From DASQFQ01 sp038327685 (GTDB lineage: Bacteria; Actinomycetota; Thermoleophilia; Solirubrobacterales; Solirubrobacteraceae): a DNA stretch of 64,000 bases. Location of the stretch: NCBI GenBank assembly GCA_038327685.1, contig JBBQLH010000003.1, forward strand, positions 14,273-78,272. The letters are read 5' to 3'. Positions 1-7,103 of the stretch are shown piece by piece. The translations under genes were made by a program, and so were the position numbers. The notes under the pieces were generated by a model, which was given only the letters and a program-made list of their open reading frames with translations, was not told where the DNA came from and made no database searches. Within the stretch, counting starts at the first letter, position 1. Each line of letters opens with the position of its first letter.

Positions 1-368
1 AGTACTCGCGAATGGGCACGCTCCTGGACCCGCTGGTCGACCGCCTGCTGGTGATCTCGGGCGTCGTCGTGTGCTGGCACTTCGAGCTGCTCCCGCATTG
101 GGCGCTGGCGGTGCTGGTGGCGCGCGAGATCTTCATGATGGGGTTCGTCCGCTGGGGCATGAAGCGCCGCCTGAACGTCAAGGTCAATTGGCTCGGCCGC
201 GCCGGCGTGTGGCCGGTGATGTCGGCGCTGTTCTTCGCGATGGCGGGCGTCGAGTGGCTCGCTCCCGCCTGCCTCTACGTCGGCCTCGTGCTCGTGCTCG
301 GGGCCACCGGGCTGTACCTTCGCGAGGCGGTTCGACTGAGCCAAGCGGGACCCTCAAGCTCAGCTTGA
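1..368 (+). CDS. CDP-alcohol phosphatidyltransferase family protein, C-terminal part
   Basis: The frame is open from the left edge (codons in phase with position 3) to TGA at 366-368, so the N-terminus lies outside the window. It begins inside the family signature: G-T-L-L-D-P-L-V-D-R fits the second half (G-x3-D-x3-D) of the metal-binding motif of CDP-alcohol phosphatidyltransferases. The rest, about 105 residues, is mostly hydrophobic membrane segments. These integral membrane enzymes transfer a phosphatidyl group from CDP-diacylglycerol to an alcohol such as glycerol-3-phosphate. The substrate cannot be read from this fragment; phosphatidylglycerophosphate synthase is one possibility. Confidence 0.75.
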   Translation, partial: YSRMGTLLDPLVDRLLVISGVVVCWHFELLPHWALAVLVAREIFMMGFVRWGMKRRLNVKVNWLGRAGVWPVMSALFFAMAGVEWLAPACLYVGLVLVLGATGLYLREAVRLSQAGPSSSA

Positions 369-416
369 ACCGCTAAGGTGGTCTGGTCGTTACCGACGCG
401 AGGAGAGGAACGCCTG

Positions 417-674
417 ATGATGGACACCTTCCCCGATCTGGGGTCGCTCTCGGACCAGGAGCTGAAGGATCTGATCCAGCAGCTCACGGACGAGGAGCAG
501 GAGGTGTCCTACCGGCGCCGGATCCTGCACGGCAAGATCGACATCCTGCGTGCGGAGCTCGTCAACCGGCTGCGCAAGAAGCACGAGGGTGGTGAGGAGG
601 TCATCTCGGGCGCGGACGTCCAGCGCCTGACCGACATCCTGGCCGGCCGGCACGCGGCCGACGACGACAACTAG
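417..674 (+). CDS. RsiG-like protein with a single c-di-GMP-binding motif (putative anti-sigma factor)
   Basis: An 85-residue, helical, charged protein. An upstream in-frame start exists at 378, but AGGAGAGG at 401-408 lies 8 nt before the ATG at 417, so 417 (or the adjacent ATG at 420) is preferred. Residues E27, S31, R34, H38 and D42 fit the spacing E(x)3S(x)2R(x)3Q(x)3D, with H for Q. In Streptomyces RsiG this motif occurs twice and binds c-di-GMP to sequester the sigma factor WhiG; a single-motif form is described from Rubrobacter. The family call rests on this motif, the length and the actinobacterial context. No whiG gene is in the window. The gene lies just upstream of a zinc-ribbon/FHA gene in the same direction. 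Confidence 0.6.
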   Translation: MMDTFPDLGSLSDQELKDLIQQLTDEEQEVSYRRRILHGKIDILRAELVNRLRKKHEGGEEVISGADVQRLTDILAGRHAADDDN

Positions 675-695
675 GCGGCCGCCGGGAGGCTGACG

Positions 696-1169
696 GTGGC
701 GCGCCACTGCCCGGAGTGCGGCTTCGTCGTCGCGGAAGGGGCGAACTATTGCCCGAAGTGCGGCGCCTTCCAGGGCGCCCCTGAGCCGACGAAGGAGGAC
801 GTCACGACCGCGACCTACGTGATCGACGACCAGACGGGCGAGCTCAAGCCCGTCGACGTCGGCGACGTCGCGGCGCAGAGCGGCGCGCTGGTCATCCGCT
901 CCGGCGGCGGCCGGGTCGGCCAGTCGTTCCCGATGACGGGCGAGAAGATGACGATCGGGCGCTCGCCCGAGACCGACGTCTTCCTCGACGACGTCACCGT
1001 CTCGCGCGAGCACGCGACGCTCGTTCGCCGCGGCGGGGACTGGTACCTCGACGACTCCGGCTCGCTCAACGGGACCTACGTGAACCGGCAGCGCGTCGAC
1101 TCGCACCGGCTCGTGGACGGCGACGAGCTGCAGATCGGCAAGTTCAAGCTGACGTTCTTCGCTCGCTGA
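696..1169 (+). CDS. zinc-ribbon and FHA-domain signalling protein (GarA-like)
   Basis: A 157-residue cytosolic protein with GTG start and GGGAGG at 684-689. Residues 5-22 form a zinc ribbon (CPEC and CPKC pairs). The C-terminal half (about 65-157) is an FHA domain with the expected GRS, SREH and NGT elements, which bind phosphothreonine. A threonine pair at 37-38 sits where GarA-type proteins carry their kinase phosphorylation motif, though the exact motif differs. GarA regulates 2-oxoglutarate metabolism when unphosphorylated; whether this homologue does so is inference. It is followed 1 nt later by a MerR gene, an order also seen for garA and ftsR in other actinobacteria. Confidence 0.8.
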   Translation: MARHCPECGFVVAEGANYCPKCGAFQGAPEPTKEDVTTATYVIDDQTGELKPVDVGDVAAQSGALVIRSGGGRVGQSFPMTGEKMTIGRSPETDVFLDDVTVSREHATLVRRGGDWYLDDSGSLNGTYVNRQRVDSHRLVDGDELQIGKFKLTFFAR

Positions 1170-1170
1170 G

Positions 1171-1965
1171 GTGGCTGTGACGAGCGATCCGGACGGAGCC
1201 GAACCGCTCGAGGGCGTGGTCGAGGACCCCGACGCGCAGCCCGAGCCCGTCGCGCGCGCGAAGTCGCTGACCATCGGGGCGGTCTGCAAGGCGCTCTCGC
1301 AGGAGTTCCCCGACATCTCGATCTCGAAGATCCGCTACCTCGAGGATCAGAAGCTCCTCGCGCCGCGGCGCACGCCCGGCGGCTACCGGCTCTACTCCGG
1401 CAACGACGTCTCGCGCCTGCGCACGATCCTGCGCCTGCAGCGTGACGAGTTCCTCCCGCTGCGGGTGATCCGCCAGGAGCTCGCGACCGGGCGCAGCACC
1501 GAGACGGAGGTCGCCTCTCCGCAGGCGGGCTCGGACGCGCGGCCGGGCGCGGCGCTGCGGCGCCTCACGTTCTCCCTGCGCGCCAACAGCGCGCTCTACT
1601 CGCTCGAGGACGTGGTGGAGGAGACCGGGGCGGAGCGCCGCCTGGTCACCGAGCTCGAGGACTTCGGCATCGTCGCCGGCGAGATGCGCGGCAACGTCCG
1701 CTACTACGACGAGACCGAGCGCGAGATCATCCGCGCCGTCACCGAGCTGTCGCGCTACGGCGTCGCCGGGCGCAACCTGCGCGTCTTCAAGACGTCGGCC
1801 GAGCGCGAGTCCGGCCTGTTGCAGCAGATCCTCGCCCCGTCGCTGCGCTCGCGCAATCCCGAGCGGCGCAAGGAGGCGGTCGAGGCGCTTGAGAACCTCG
1901 CGGCGGTCGCCTCGCACCTCAAGCACCTCCTGCTCGTGCGCGACCTCCGCCGCATCGCGAAGTGA
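1171..1965 (+). CDS. ftsR: MerR-family transcriptional regulator, FtsR type
   Basis: A 264-residue protein with GTG start (a second in-frame GTG at 1177 is possible). An acidic N-terminal tail of about 30 residues precedes a MerR winged-helix domain (SISKIRYLEDQKLL, then TPGGYRLYS, the typical wing). A second helical part, about 125-250, contains another MerR-like half with a conserved NVRYYDE stretch. This two-part layout matches the FtsR regulators that control ftsZ and division genes in corynebacteria. The position directly after an FHA gene supports the call. Its stop overlaps the apt start (GTGA), suggesting co-transcription of FHA, ftsR and apt. Confidence 0.75.
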   Translation: MAVTSDPDGAEPLEGVVEDPDAQPEPVARAKSLTIGAVCKALSQEFPDISISKIRYLEDQKLLAPRRTPGGYRLYSGNDVSRLRTILRLQRDEFLPLRVIRQELATGRSTETEVASPQAGSDARPGAALRRLTFSLRANSALYSLEDVVEETGAERRLVTELEDFGIVAGEMRGNVRYYDETEREIIRAVTELSRYGVAGRNLRVFKTSAERESGLLQQILAPSLRSRNPERRKEAVEALENLAAVASHLKHLLLVRDLRRIAK

Positions 1966-2489
1966 CCGATCCGGACCTGCGGAGCCTGATCCGCGACATC
2001 CCGGACTTCCCCGCCGCCGGGATCGTGTTCAAGGACATCACGCCGCTGCTGCTCGACCACGAGGCCGTGCGCTTCGCCGTGCGCGAGCTGGCCGACTGGG
2101 CGCGCCCGCGCGATGTCGACTACGTGGTCGCGGCCGAGGCGCGCGGGTTCATCCTGGGCGCCGCGCTTGCGCTCGAGCTCGACGCCGGCTTCGTCCCCGC
2201 CCGCAAGCCCGGCAAGCTGCCGGCGGACACGATCTCGGCCGAGTACATCCTCGAGTACGGCGTCGACGCGCTCGAGATGCACGCCGACGCGCTCGCCGAC
2301 GGCGCGCGCGTCCTGATCCACGACGACCTGCTGGCCACCGGCGGCACGGCGCGAGCGCTCGCCGAGCTGGTCGAGGAGCTGGGCGGCAGCGTCGTCGGCT
2401 TCGCATTCCTCGTCGAGCTCGGGTTCCTCGAGGGCCGGCGGCGGCTCGATGGCTTCGACGTCTGCGCGCTCATCGGCTACGAAGACTGA
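1962..2489 (+). CDS. apt: adenine phosphoribosyltransferase
   Basis: A 175-residue enzyme of purine salvage that makes AMP from adenine and PRPP in the cytosol. The protein starts with the characteristic apt N-terminus (IRDIPDFPAAGIVFKDITPLL), has the adenine-loop region AAEARGFILGAAL, the flexible catalytic loop RKPGKLPADTISAEYILEYG and the PRPP-binding motif VLIHDDLLATGGTA. Length and motifs are complete. The GTG start overlaps the previous stop. The ftsR-apt link looks like simple operon packing. Confidence 0.95.
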   Translation: MTDPDLRSLIRDIPDFPAAGIVFKDITPLLLDHEAVRFAVRELADWARPRDVDYVVAAEARGFILGAALALELDAGFVPARKPGKLPADTISAEYILEYGVDALEMHADALADGARVLIHDDLLATGGTARALAELVEELGGSVVGFAFLVELGFLEGRRRLDGFDVCALIGYED

Positions 2490-2490
2490 C

Positions 2491-2931
2491 TTGGACGTCC
2501 GCCGTTCGCGCACCGTGGCCGCGCCGGTCGACGACGTGTGGCGGATCGTGCGCGATCCCTACCACCTGCCCCGCTGGTGGCCGCGCACGCAGCGTGTGGA
2601 GGGCGTGAGCTCGGGCGGCTGGACGTCGGTGCTGGTCACGGACAAGGGCCGCTCCGTGCGCGCGGACTACCGCGTCGAGGCCTCCAAGGGCGGTGAGCGG
2701 CGGCGGTGGTCGCAGGAGGTCACGGGGACGCCGTTCGAGAAGCTGTTCCGCGAGGTCGTCTATGAGGTCGCGCTGGCGCCCGCCGACGCCGGGACCGAGG
2801 TGGGCTTGGAGGTGCATCAGAAGCCGGTCGGGTGGGCGCGCTTCGGCGGCCTGATGCTGCGGCGCGCAGCGCGCCGCCAGCTCGACGAGGCGCTGGACGG
2901 GCTGGCCGGGCTGCTGGAGGCCGACGCGTGA
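2491..2931 (+). CDS. SRPBCC/START-like lipid or ligand-binding protein
   Basis: A 146-residue protein starting at TTG 2491, 2 nt after the apt stop; an earlier in-frame start would sit inside apt. The sequence has the SRPBCC pattern: an N-terminal beta strand (RRSRTVAAPVDDVWRIV), the DPYHLPRWWP loop typical of polyketide-cyclase-like members, and a C-terminal amphipathic helix (ARRQLDEALDGLAGLLEA). Such proteins enclose a hydrophobic ligand. No substrate can be assigned. Its stop overlaps the next start (GTGA), so it is probably translationally coupled to the FAD oxidase. Confidence 0.7.
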   Translation: MDVRRSRTVAAPVDDVWRIVRDPYHLPRWWPRTQRVEGVSSGGWTSVLVTDKGRSVRADYRVEASKGGERRRWSQEVTGTPFEKLFREVVYEVALAPADAGTEVGLEVHQKPVGWARFGGLMLRRAARRQLDEALDGLAGLLEADA

Positions 2932-4580
2932 GCCGCGAGGGCGTGTTCTGGGGCTGGGGCGAGCCCGGCGCCGGGCCGTCCCTACCCGACCATGCGGCGA
3001 GCTTCCTGCGCTCGGCGCTGGGCGTGGAGGGCGCGGTGGTGTCGCGGCCGGTCGCCCTGGCGGAGGTGCGGATGGCGCCGCCGGCGCTGTCGGGCTCGGC
3101 GCGCGGGCGGCTCGCGGCGATCGTGGGGGAGGGGCACGTGCGCGACGACGCCGCCGCGCGCGCCGGCCGCTGCCGCGGCAAGTCCTACCTCGACCTGCTG
3201 CGCCAGCGTGCGGGCGACTGCGAGGACGCCCCCGACGCCGTGGTGGCGCCCGGCGACGCGCACGAGGTGCAGCAGGTGATCCACGCCTGCGCCGAAGAAG
3301 CGATCGCGGTCGTGCCCTACGGCGGCGGCACGAGCGTCGTCGGTGGGCTGGAGCCGCTGCGCGGGAACTTCGGCGCGCTGGTCTCGCTCGACCTCGGGCG
3401 GCTCGAGGGCCTGGTGTCCTTCGACGAGCGCTCGCAGACCGCGTGGCTGGGCGGCGGGACGCGGCTGCCGGAGGCCGACCAGGCCCTGGGGCAGCGCGGC
3501 TACACGCTCGGCCACACACCGCAGAGCTACGAGTGGGCGACGGTCGGCGGGTGCGTCGCCACCCGGTCGGCAGGGCAGTCCTCGACCGGGCACGGGCGGA
3601 TCGAGGAGAACGTCGTGGCGCTGCGCTGCGCGACGCCGGCGGGGGAGATCGCGACGCTCGCAGTCCCCGCGACCGCGGCCGGGCCCTCGATCAAGCAGCT
3701 CGTGATCGGCTCCGAGGGGACGCTGGGCGCGATCACGAGCGTGGCGCTCCGGGTCTTCCCGCGGCCCGCCGCCGAGCGCTACGAGGGCTGGTTCGTGCGC
3801 TCCTTCGCCGAGGGCGCCGACGCGCTGCGGCGGCTGGTCCAGGCGGGCGTCGAGCCCGACATCGCCCGGCTCTCCGACGAGGCGGAGACGCAGATGTCGC
3901 TCGCGCTCGGCGGCACGGTCGGGCTGACCGGGTGGGCGGGGCGAGCGCTGCTGCGCGCGCGGACTGCCTCGCTGCGCTCGTCACCGGCTTCGCCTCGCGG
4001 GGGCGGCTGCCTGCTGATCTGCGGCTGGGAGGACACGGCGGAGGCGATCGCGCGCCGCCGCGCGCCGGCGGCGCGGATGCTGCGGCGGGCGGGCGCCGTG
4101 CCCGTCGGCGGCGGTGCCGGCCGCGCCTGGCTCGCCGGCCGCTACGCGGGGCCGCACCTGCGGGACGACCTGCTCGACCGCGGCGTACTCGTCGAGACGC
4201 TCGAGACCGCGACGACCTGGTCGAACCTCGAGACGCTGCGCTCCGCCGTCACCCGGGCGCTCGAGGGCGCTCTGGCCGCGCCGCTCGTCGTCTGCCACCT
4301 CTCCCACCTGTACGCGACGGGCGCCTCGCTGTACTTCACGGCGCTCGCGGCGCAGGACCGGGACGATCCGCTCGGCCAATGGCGGGCGGCGAAGCGCGCC
4401 GCGACGGACGCGATCGTCGCGGCCGGCGGGACGATCACGCACCACCACGCGGTCGGTGCCGACCACGCGGCCTGGATGCCGGGGGAGGTCGGCCCGCTCG
4501 GGCACGACATGCTGCGTACGGTGAAGGAGCGCTGCGACCCGGCCGGGGTGATGAACCCGGGGAAGCTGCTGCGGAGCTAG
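2928..4580 (+). CDS. FAD-binding oxidase of the alkyldihydroxyacetone-phosphate synthase family
   Basis: A 550-residue protein beginning at GTG 2928. It has an FAD-binding PCMH domain (VVPYGGGTSVVGGLEP; TVGGCVATRSAGQSSTGHGRIEENVV; QLVIGSEGTLGAIT) and a C-terminal cap with the HHHAVGADHAAWM segment typical of AGPS-like proteins. In eukaryotes the family makes the ether bond of ether lipids; many actinobacterial members act on other alpha-hydroxy or alkyl substrates, so the reaction is open. Residues around 345-361 form an odd Arg/Ser/Pro-rich stretch not expected in the family and encoded by a GC-rich repeat (see repeat at 3965-3998). It converges with the downstream gene, overlapping by 4 nt. 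Confidence 0.85.
   Translation: MSREGVFWGWGEPGAGPSLPDHAASFLRSALGVEGAVVSRPVALAEVRMAPPALSGSARGRLAAIVGEGHVRDDAAARAGRCRGKSYLDLLRQRAGDCEDAPDAVVAPGDAHEVQQVIHACAEEAIAVVPYGGGTSVVGGLEPLRGNFGALVSLDLGRLEGLVSFDERSQTAWLGGGTRLPEADQALGQRGYTLGHTPQSYEWATVGGCVATRSAGQSSTGHGRIEENVVALRCATPAGEIATLAVPATAAGPSIKQLVIGSEGTLGAITSVALRVFPRPAAERYEGWFVRSFAEGADALRRLVQAGVEPDIARLSDEAETQMSLALGGTVGLTGWAGRALLRARTASLRSSPASPRGGGCLLICGWEDTAEAIARRRAPAARMLRRAGAVPVGGGAGRAWLAGRYAGPHLRDDLLDRGVLVETLETATTWSNLETLRSAVTRALEGALAAPLVVCHLSHLYATGASLYFTALAAQDRDDPLGQWRAAKRAATDAIVAAGGTITHHHAVGADHAAWMPGEVGPLGHDMLRTVKERCDPAGVMNPGKLLRS
3965..3998. repeat. short GC-rich repeat inserted in frame in the FAD oxidase gene
   Basis: This stretch contains CTGCCTCG followed a few bases later by CTCGTCACCGGCTTCGC. 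Nearly the same pair of blocks, CTGCCTCG and CTCGTCACCGCTTCGC, occurs at 61974-62007 inside coxM. In both places the translated insert is hydrophilic, falls at a loop, and keeps the frame open. Confidence 0.5.
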
Positions 4581-5650
4581 CCGGACCCGCGCGGCAGGGT
4601 GCCGCGGAGAACGATCGGGCCGGGCTTCTTCGCGTTGCCGTTGCTCTCGCGCGAGACGACGACCTGGCGGTAGCTCGCGAGCCAGCGCGGGAACTTGGCG
4701 AGGTCCGCGGTGCGCGGCCCGGTCGTGCCGAGCTGGCCGTTGGAACCGACCGGCTGGGCGAAGCCGAGCCGCTGCGAGCCCTTGCCCGGGGTCGTGAACC
4801 AGACGGCGTAGGCCTCGTTGGAGCGATTGGCGGGCACGCTGGTGCCCTCGAGCGTGAACGCGAGCTGCTGCTGCGCGGCATACAGCCGCATCACGCCGCT
4901 GGCCTTCGAGCCGTTGACGCCCTTGAGCTGGATCTGACCGACGGGCTGCGGGGTCGCCGTGGCGCTGGGCGTCGCGGTGGCCGTCGCGGCGGCGCTCGAG
5001 CCGGCGGCGGGCTTGTTGTCGTCGCCGTTGAAGACGAACAGCACCAGCACGAGGACGACGATCGCGAGCACGGCGAGCCCGATCAGCACCGCGCCGCCGA
5101 CCCGCGACGAGGCGGCCGCCATCGCACCCGAGGGGCTCGGCGCGTCGACGGCCGGCCCGGCGCCGGAGCGCGTGCGCGGCTTCTCGCGCAGCGGGCGTGG
5201 GCGGGGAGCGGGCTTGGCGGGTTCGTCCGCCTCCTCGGAGAGCGGCGAGCCGGAGCTGATCGCGGCGGCGGCCTGGGCCGGCCCGGCCGGAGCCGCCTGC
5301 TTGGCGCCCGCCTTCTCCGGCAGCGCCGGCAGGGCGCCGCCGACATCCTCGAGCTGGGCGCGCACGGTTTCGGCCCACTCGCGGGCGCCGTTGGAGCTGC
5401 GCAGCAGCCGCCGCGTCGCCTGGCGCGGCTTGCCGTTCTGCTGGCCGAGCAGGAAATCGGAGATCTGGGCGAGCTTGTCCGCGGGCAGCTCGACGTCGGG
5501 CGCGAGCGCCGCGAGGCCGGAGTGGGCGCGTGCCCGCACCGCGTCCTCGGAGATGTTCAGGAGCTCGGCGATCTGCGCGTAGGACCGCTCCCGCTGCAGG
5601 ATGAGCTGGACGACGGCGCGCTGGTCTGGGGCGAGGGTCTGGAGCGGCAT
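4577..5650 (-). CDS. membrane protein with N-terminal sigma-70 region 4-like HTH and C-terminal RskA-like domain
   Basis: A 357-residue protein with an unusual layout. Residues 1-50 look like a sigma region 4 helix-turn-helix (LAPDQRAVVQLILQRERS, then AQIAELLNISEDAVRAR). A helical section to about 100 and a Pro/Ala-rich linker follow. A single strong membrane span is at about 185-207. The roughly 140 external residues resemble the anti-sigma-K (RskA) periplasmic domain (NEAYAVWFTTPGKGSQRLGFAQPV, PGPIVLRGTLP). The DNA- or RNA-polymerase-binding half would face the cytosol. It may be a transmembrane regulator in which one chain replaces a sigma/anti-sigma pair; this is inference. No adjacent sigma gene is present. 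Confidence 0.6.
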   Translation of the reverse strand: MPLQTLAPDQRAVVQLILQRERSYAQIAELLNISEDAVRARAHSGLAALAPDVELPADKLAQISDFLLGQQNGKPRQATRRLLRSSNGAREWAETVRAQLEDVGGALPALPEKAGAKQAAPAGPAQAAAAISSGSPLSEEADEPAKPAPRPRPLREKPRTRSGAGPAVDAPSPSGAMAAASSRVGGAVLIGLAVLAIVVLVLVLFVFNGDDNKPAAGSSAAATATATPSATATPQPVGQIQLKGVNGSKASGVMRLYAAQQQLAFTLEGTSVPANRSNEAYAVWFTTPGKGSQRLGFAQPVGSNGQLGTTGPRTADLAKFPRWLASYRQVVVSRESNGNAKKPGPIVLRGTLPRGSG

Positions 5651-5679
5651 GACGGGGTGCTGAGGGTAGTGTGACGGTC

Positions 5680-6087
5680 ATGTCTAAGACGCAGTTCTCC
5701 CTGCAGGTGATGGGCTTCGAGGCCCTCTACGGGCTCGAGATCCTCTCGCTCGGGGAGGAGGCCGCGACGGCGCGCGTGGCGGTCCGCGACGAGGTCAAGC
5801 AACCGGCCGGGCTGGTCCACGGAGGGGTCTACGCCGCGATCGCCGAGAGCCTGACCTCGATCGCGACCTCGAAGGCCCTCAACCGGGAGGGGACGTCGGC
5901 CCACGGCCTCTCCAGCCAGACGAGCTTCCTGCGCCCCATCGTGCAGGGCACGATCCACGCCACCGCCCGCCGCCGCCACCGGGGCCGCACGACGTGGGTG
6001 TGGGAGGTCGACATCACCGACGACGAGGGCCGGTTGTGCGCACTCGTCCGGATGACCGTGGCGGTGCGTCAGCCGCAGGCTGGCTAA
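5680..6087 (+). CDS. PaaI-type hotdog-fold thioesterase
   Basis: A 135-residue protein. ATG 5680 is preferred over GTG 5671 because a GAGGG-like site lies about 10 nt before it. The central GLVHGGVYAAIAES segment is the conserved active-site helix of PaaI/4HBT thioesterases, which hydrolyse acyl-CoA esters. The fold is complete through the final strand (LCALVRMTVAVRQ). The physiological acyl-CoA is unknown. The gene is divergent from the HTH/RskA-like gene, and its stop overlaps the end of a decayed gene on the other strand. Confidence 0.85.
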   Translation: MSKTQFSLQVMGFEALYGLEILSLGEEAATARVAVRDEVKQPAGLVHGGVYAAIAESLTSIATSKALNREGTSAHGLSSQTSFLRPIVQGTIHATARRRHRGRTTWVWEVDITDDEGRLCALVRMTVAVRQPQAG

Positions 6088-7100
6088 GCGGGCACGCTCG
6101 TGAGCCGGTCGTGCACGAGGCGCACGACGGCCGCGCCCTCGCCGACGGCGGTGGCGCAGCGCTTGGGCGCCCCGAGCGCACGTCGCCGGCGGCGTAGACG
6201 CCCGGGACGGAGGTCTCGAGCGGCTTCGGCCGCCCCGGCTTCGGCGCCGGTCAGCACGAAGCCCTTGTCGTCGCGGGCGACCGCGTTCCTGAGCCAGTCG
6301 GTGCACGGCGAGCGCCGAGGAAGAGGAACAGGTAGGAGAGGGGGAGACGCTCGCCGTCGCTGAGGGTGACGCCTTCGAGCTGGCCGTCGGTCCCGTGCAG
6401 CGCCGTGATCTCGGACCGGTCGCGCACCGCGATCCCCTGGCGCTCGAGGCGCCGATCAGTAGTCGGACATCGTCACGCGCAGGTCGGCGCGGCGGTGCAG
6501 CAGCGTCACCAGCGCCCCGCCGCGGGACCGCCAGATCGCGGCCTGCGCGGCGGAGTTGCCGCCACCGACCACGGCGACGCGAGTCGCGCCGCAGCGCTGG
6601 GCCTCCGGCGGCCGGCAGCGTAGAAGACGCTGATGCCCTCGTAGTCGTCGAGATCGGCGACCGTCAGGCGGCGGTACTCGGCGTCGGTCGCCAGGACGAC
6701 GGCGCGAGCCGCGATCTCCTCTCCGCCGTCGAGACGCACGACGTGGCGGTCGCCGCCCGGCTCCAGCGCCAGGGCGCGGTACGGGGTGGCCATGCGGGCG
6801 CCGAACTTCCGCGCCTGGGTGACGGCGCGCGTGGTGAGCTCCCCGCCGCTGATGCCCGCCGGGAAGCCGAGGTAGTTCTCGATCCGCCGCGAGACGCCCG
6901 CCTGCCCGCCGAGCATGGCGGATGATCTCGTCACCCGCGGCGTCGAGGATCGCCGCCTCACCCTCCAGGATCGCGACGAACGGGTAGCGCTCGTCGCCGA
7001 CCTCGTAGAGCACGTCGCCGGCAGCCGCCGTCCGCTCCTCGCCGAGGGCCGTCAGCGTCGCGAGCTGCGAGGCGGAGAGGATCGGGCTGGCGCTTGCCAC
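6084..7100 (-). pseudogene. broken thioredoxin-reductase-like flavoprotein with a cyclic-nucleotide-binding N-terminus
   Basis: Pieces of one gene lie in different frames. From GTG 7100 come about 60 residues of a cNMP-binding domain (LYEVGDERYPFVAILEGEA). Near 6920 the sequence jumps, in another frame, to GGQAGVSRRIENYLGFPAG, so the rest of that domain and the first FAD-binding motif (roughly 100 residues) are missing. Further frames give VAVVGGGNSAAQA (NADPH site), LERQGIAVRDRSEITALHG, LPLSYLFLFLGA, TDWLRNAVARDDKGFVLTG, TSVPGVYAAGDVRSG and KRCATAVGEGAAVVRLVHD. An in-frame stop occurs after MSDY near 6456. At least five frame breaks plus an internal deletion make function impossible. Intact relatives join a CNB domain to a thioredoxin reductase fold. 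Confidence 0.9.
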
Positions 7101-7103
7101 TCG

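Noticed and set aside
3443..5674. Long open frame on the + strand (743 codons) across the FAD oxidase end and HTH gene
   Set aside because: It is Arg/Gly/Ala-rich, has no family motif, and lies in a shifted frame of the FAD oxidase and antisense to the HTH gene; typical of open frames in very GC-rich DNA.
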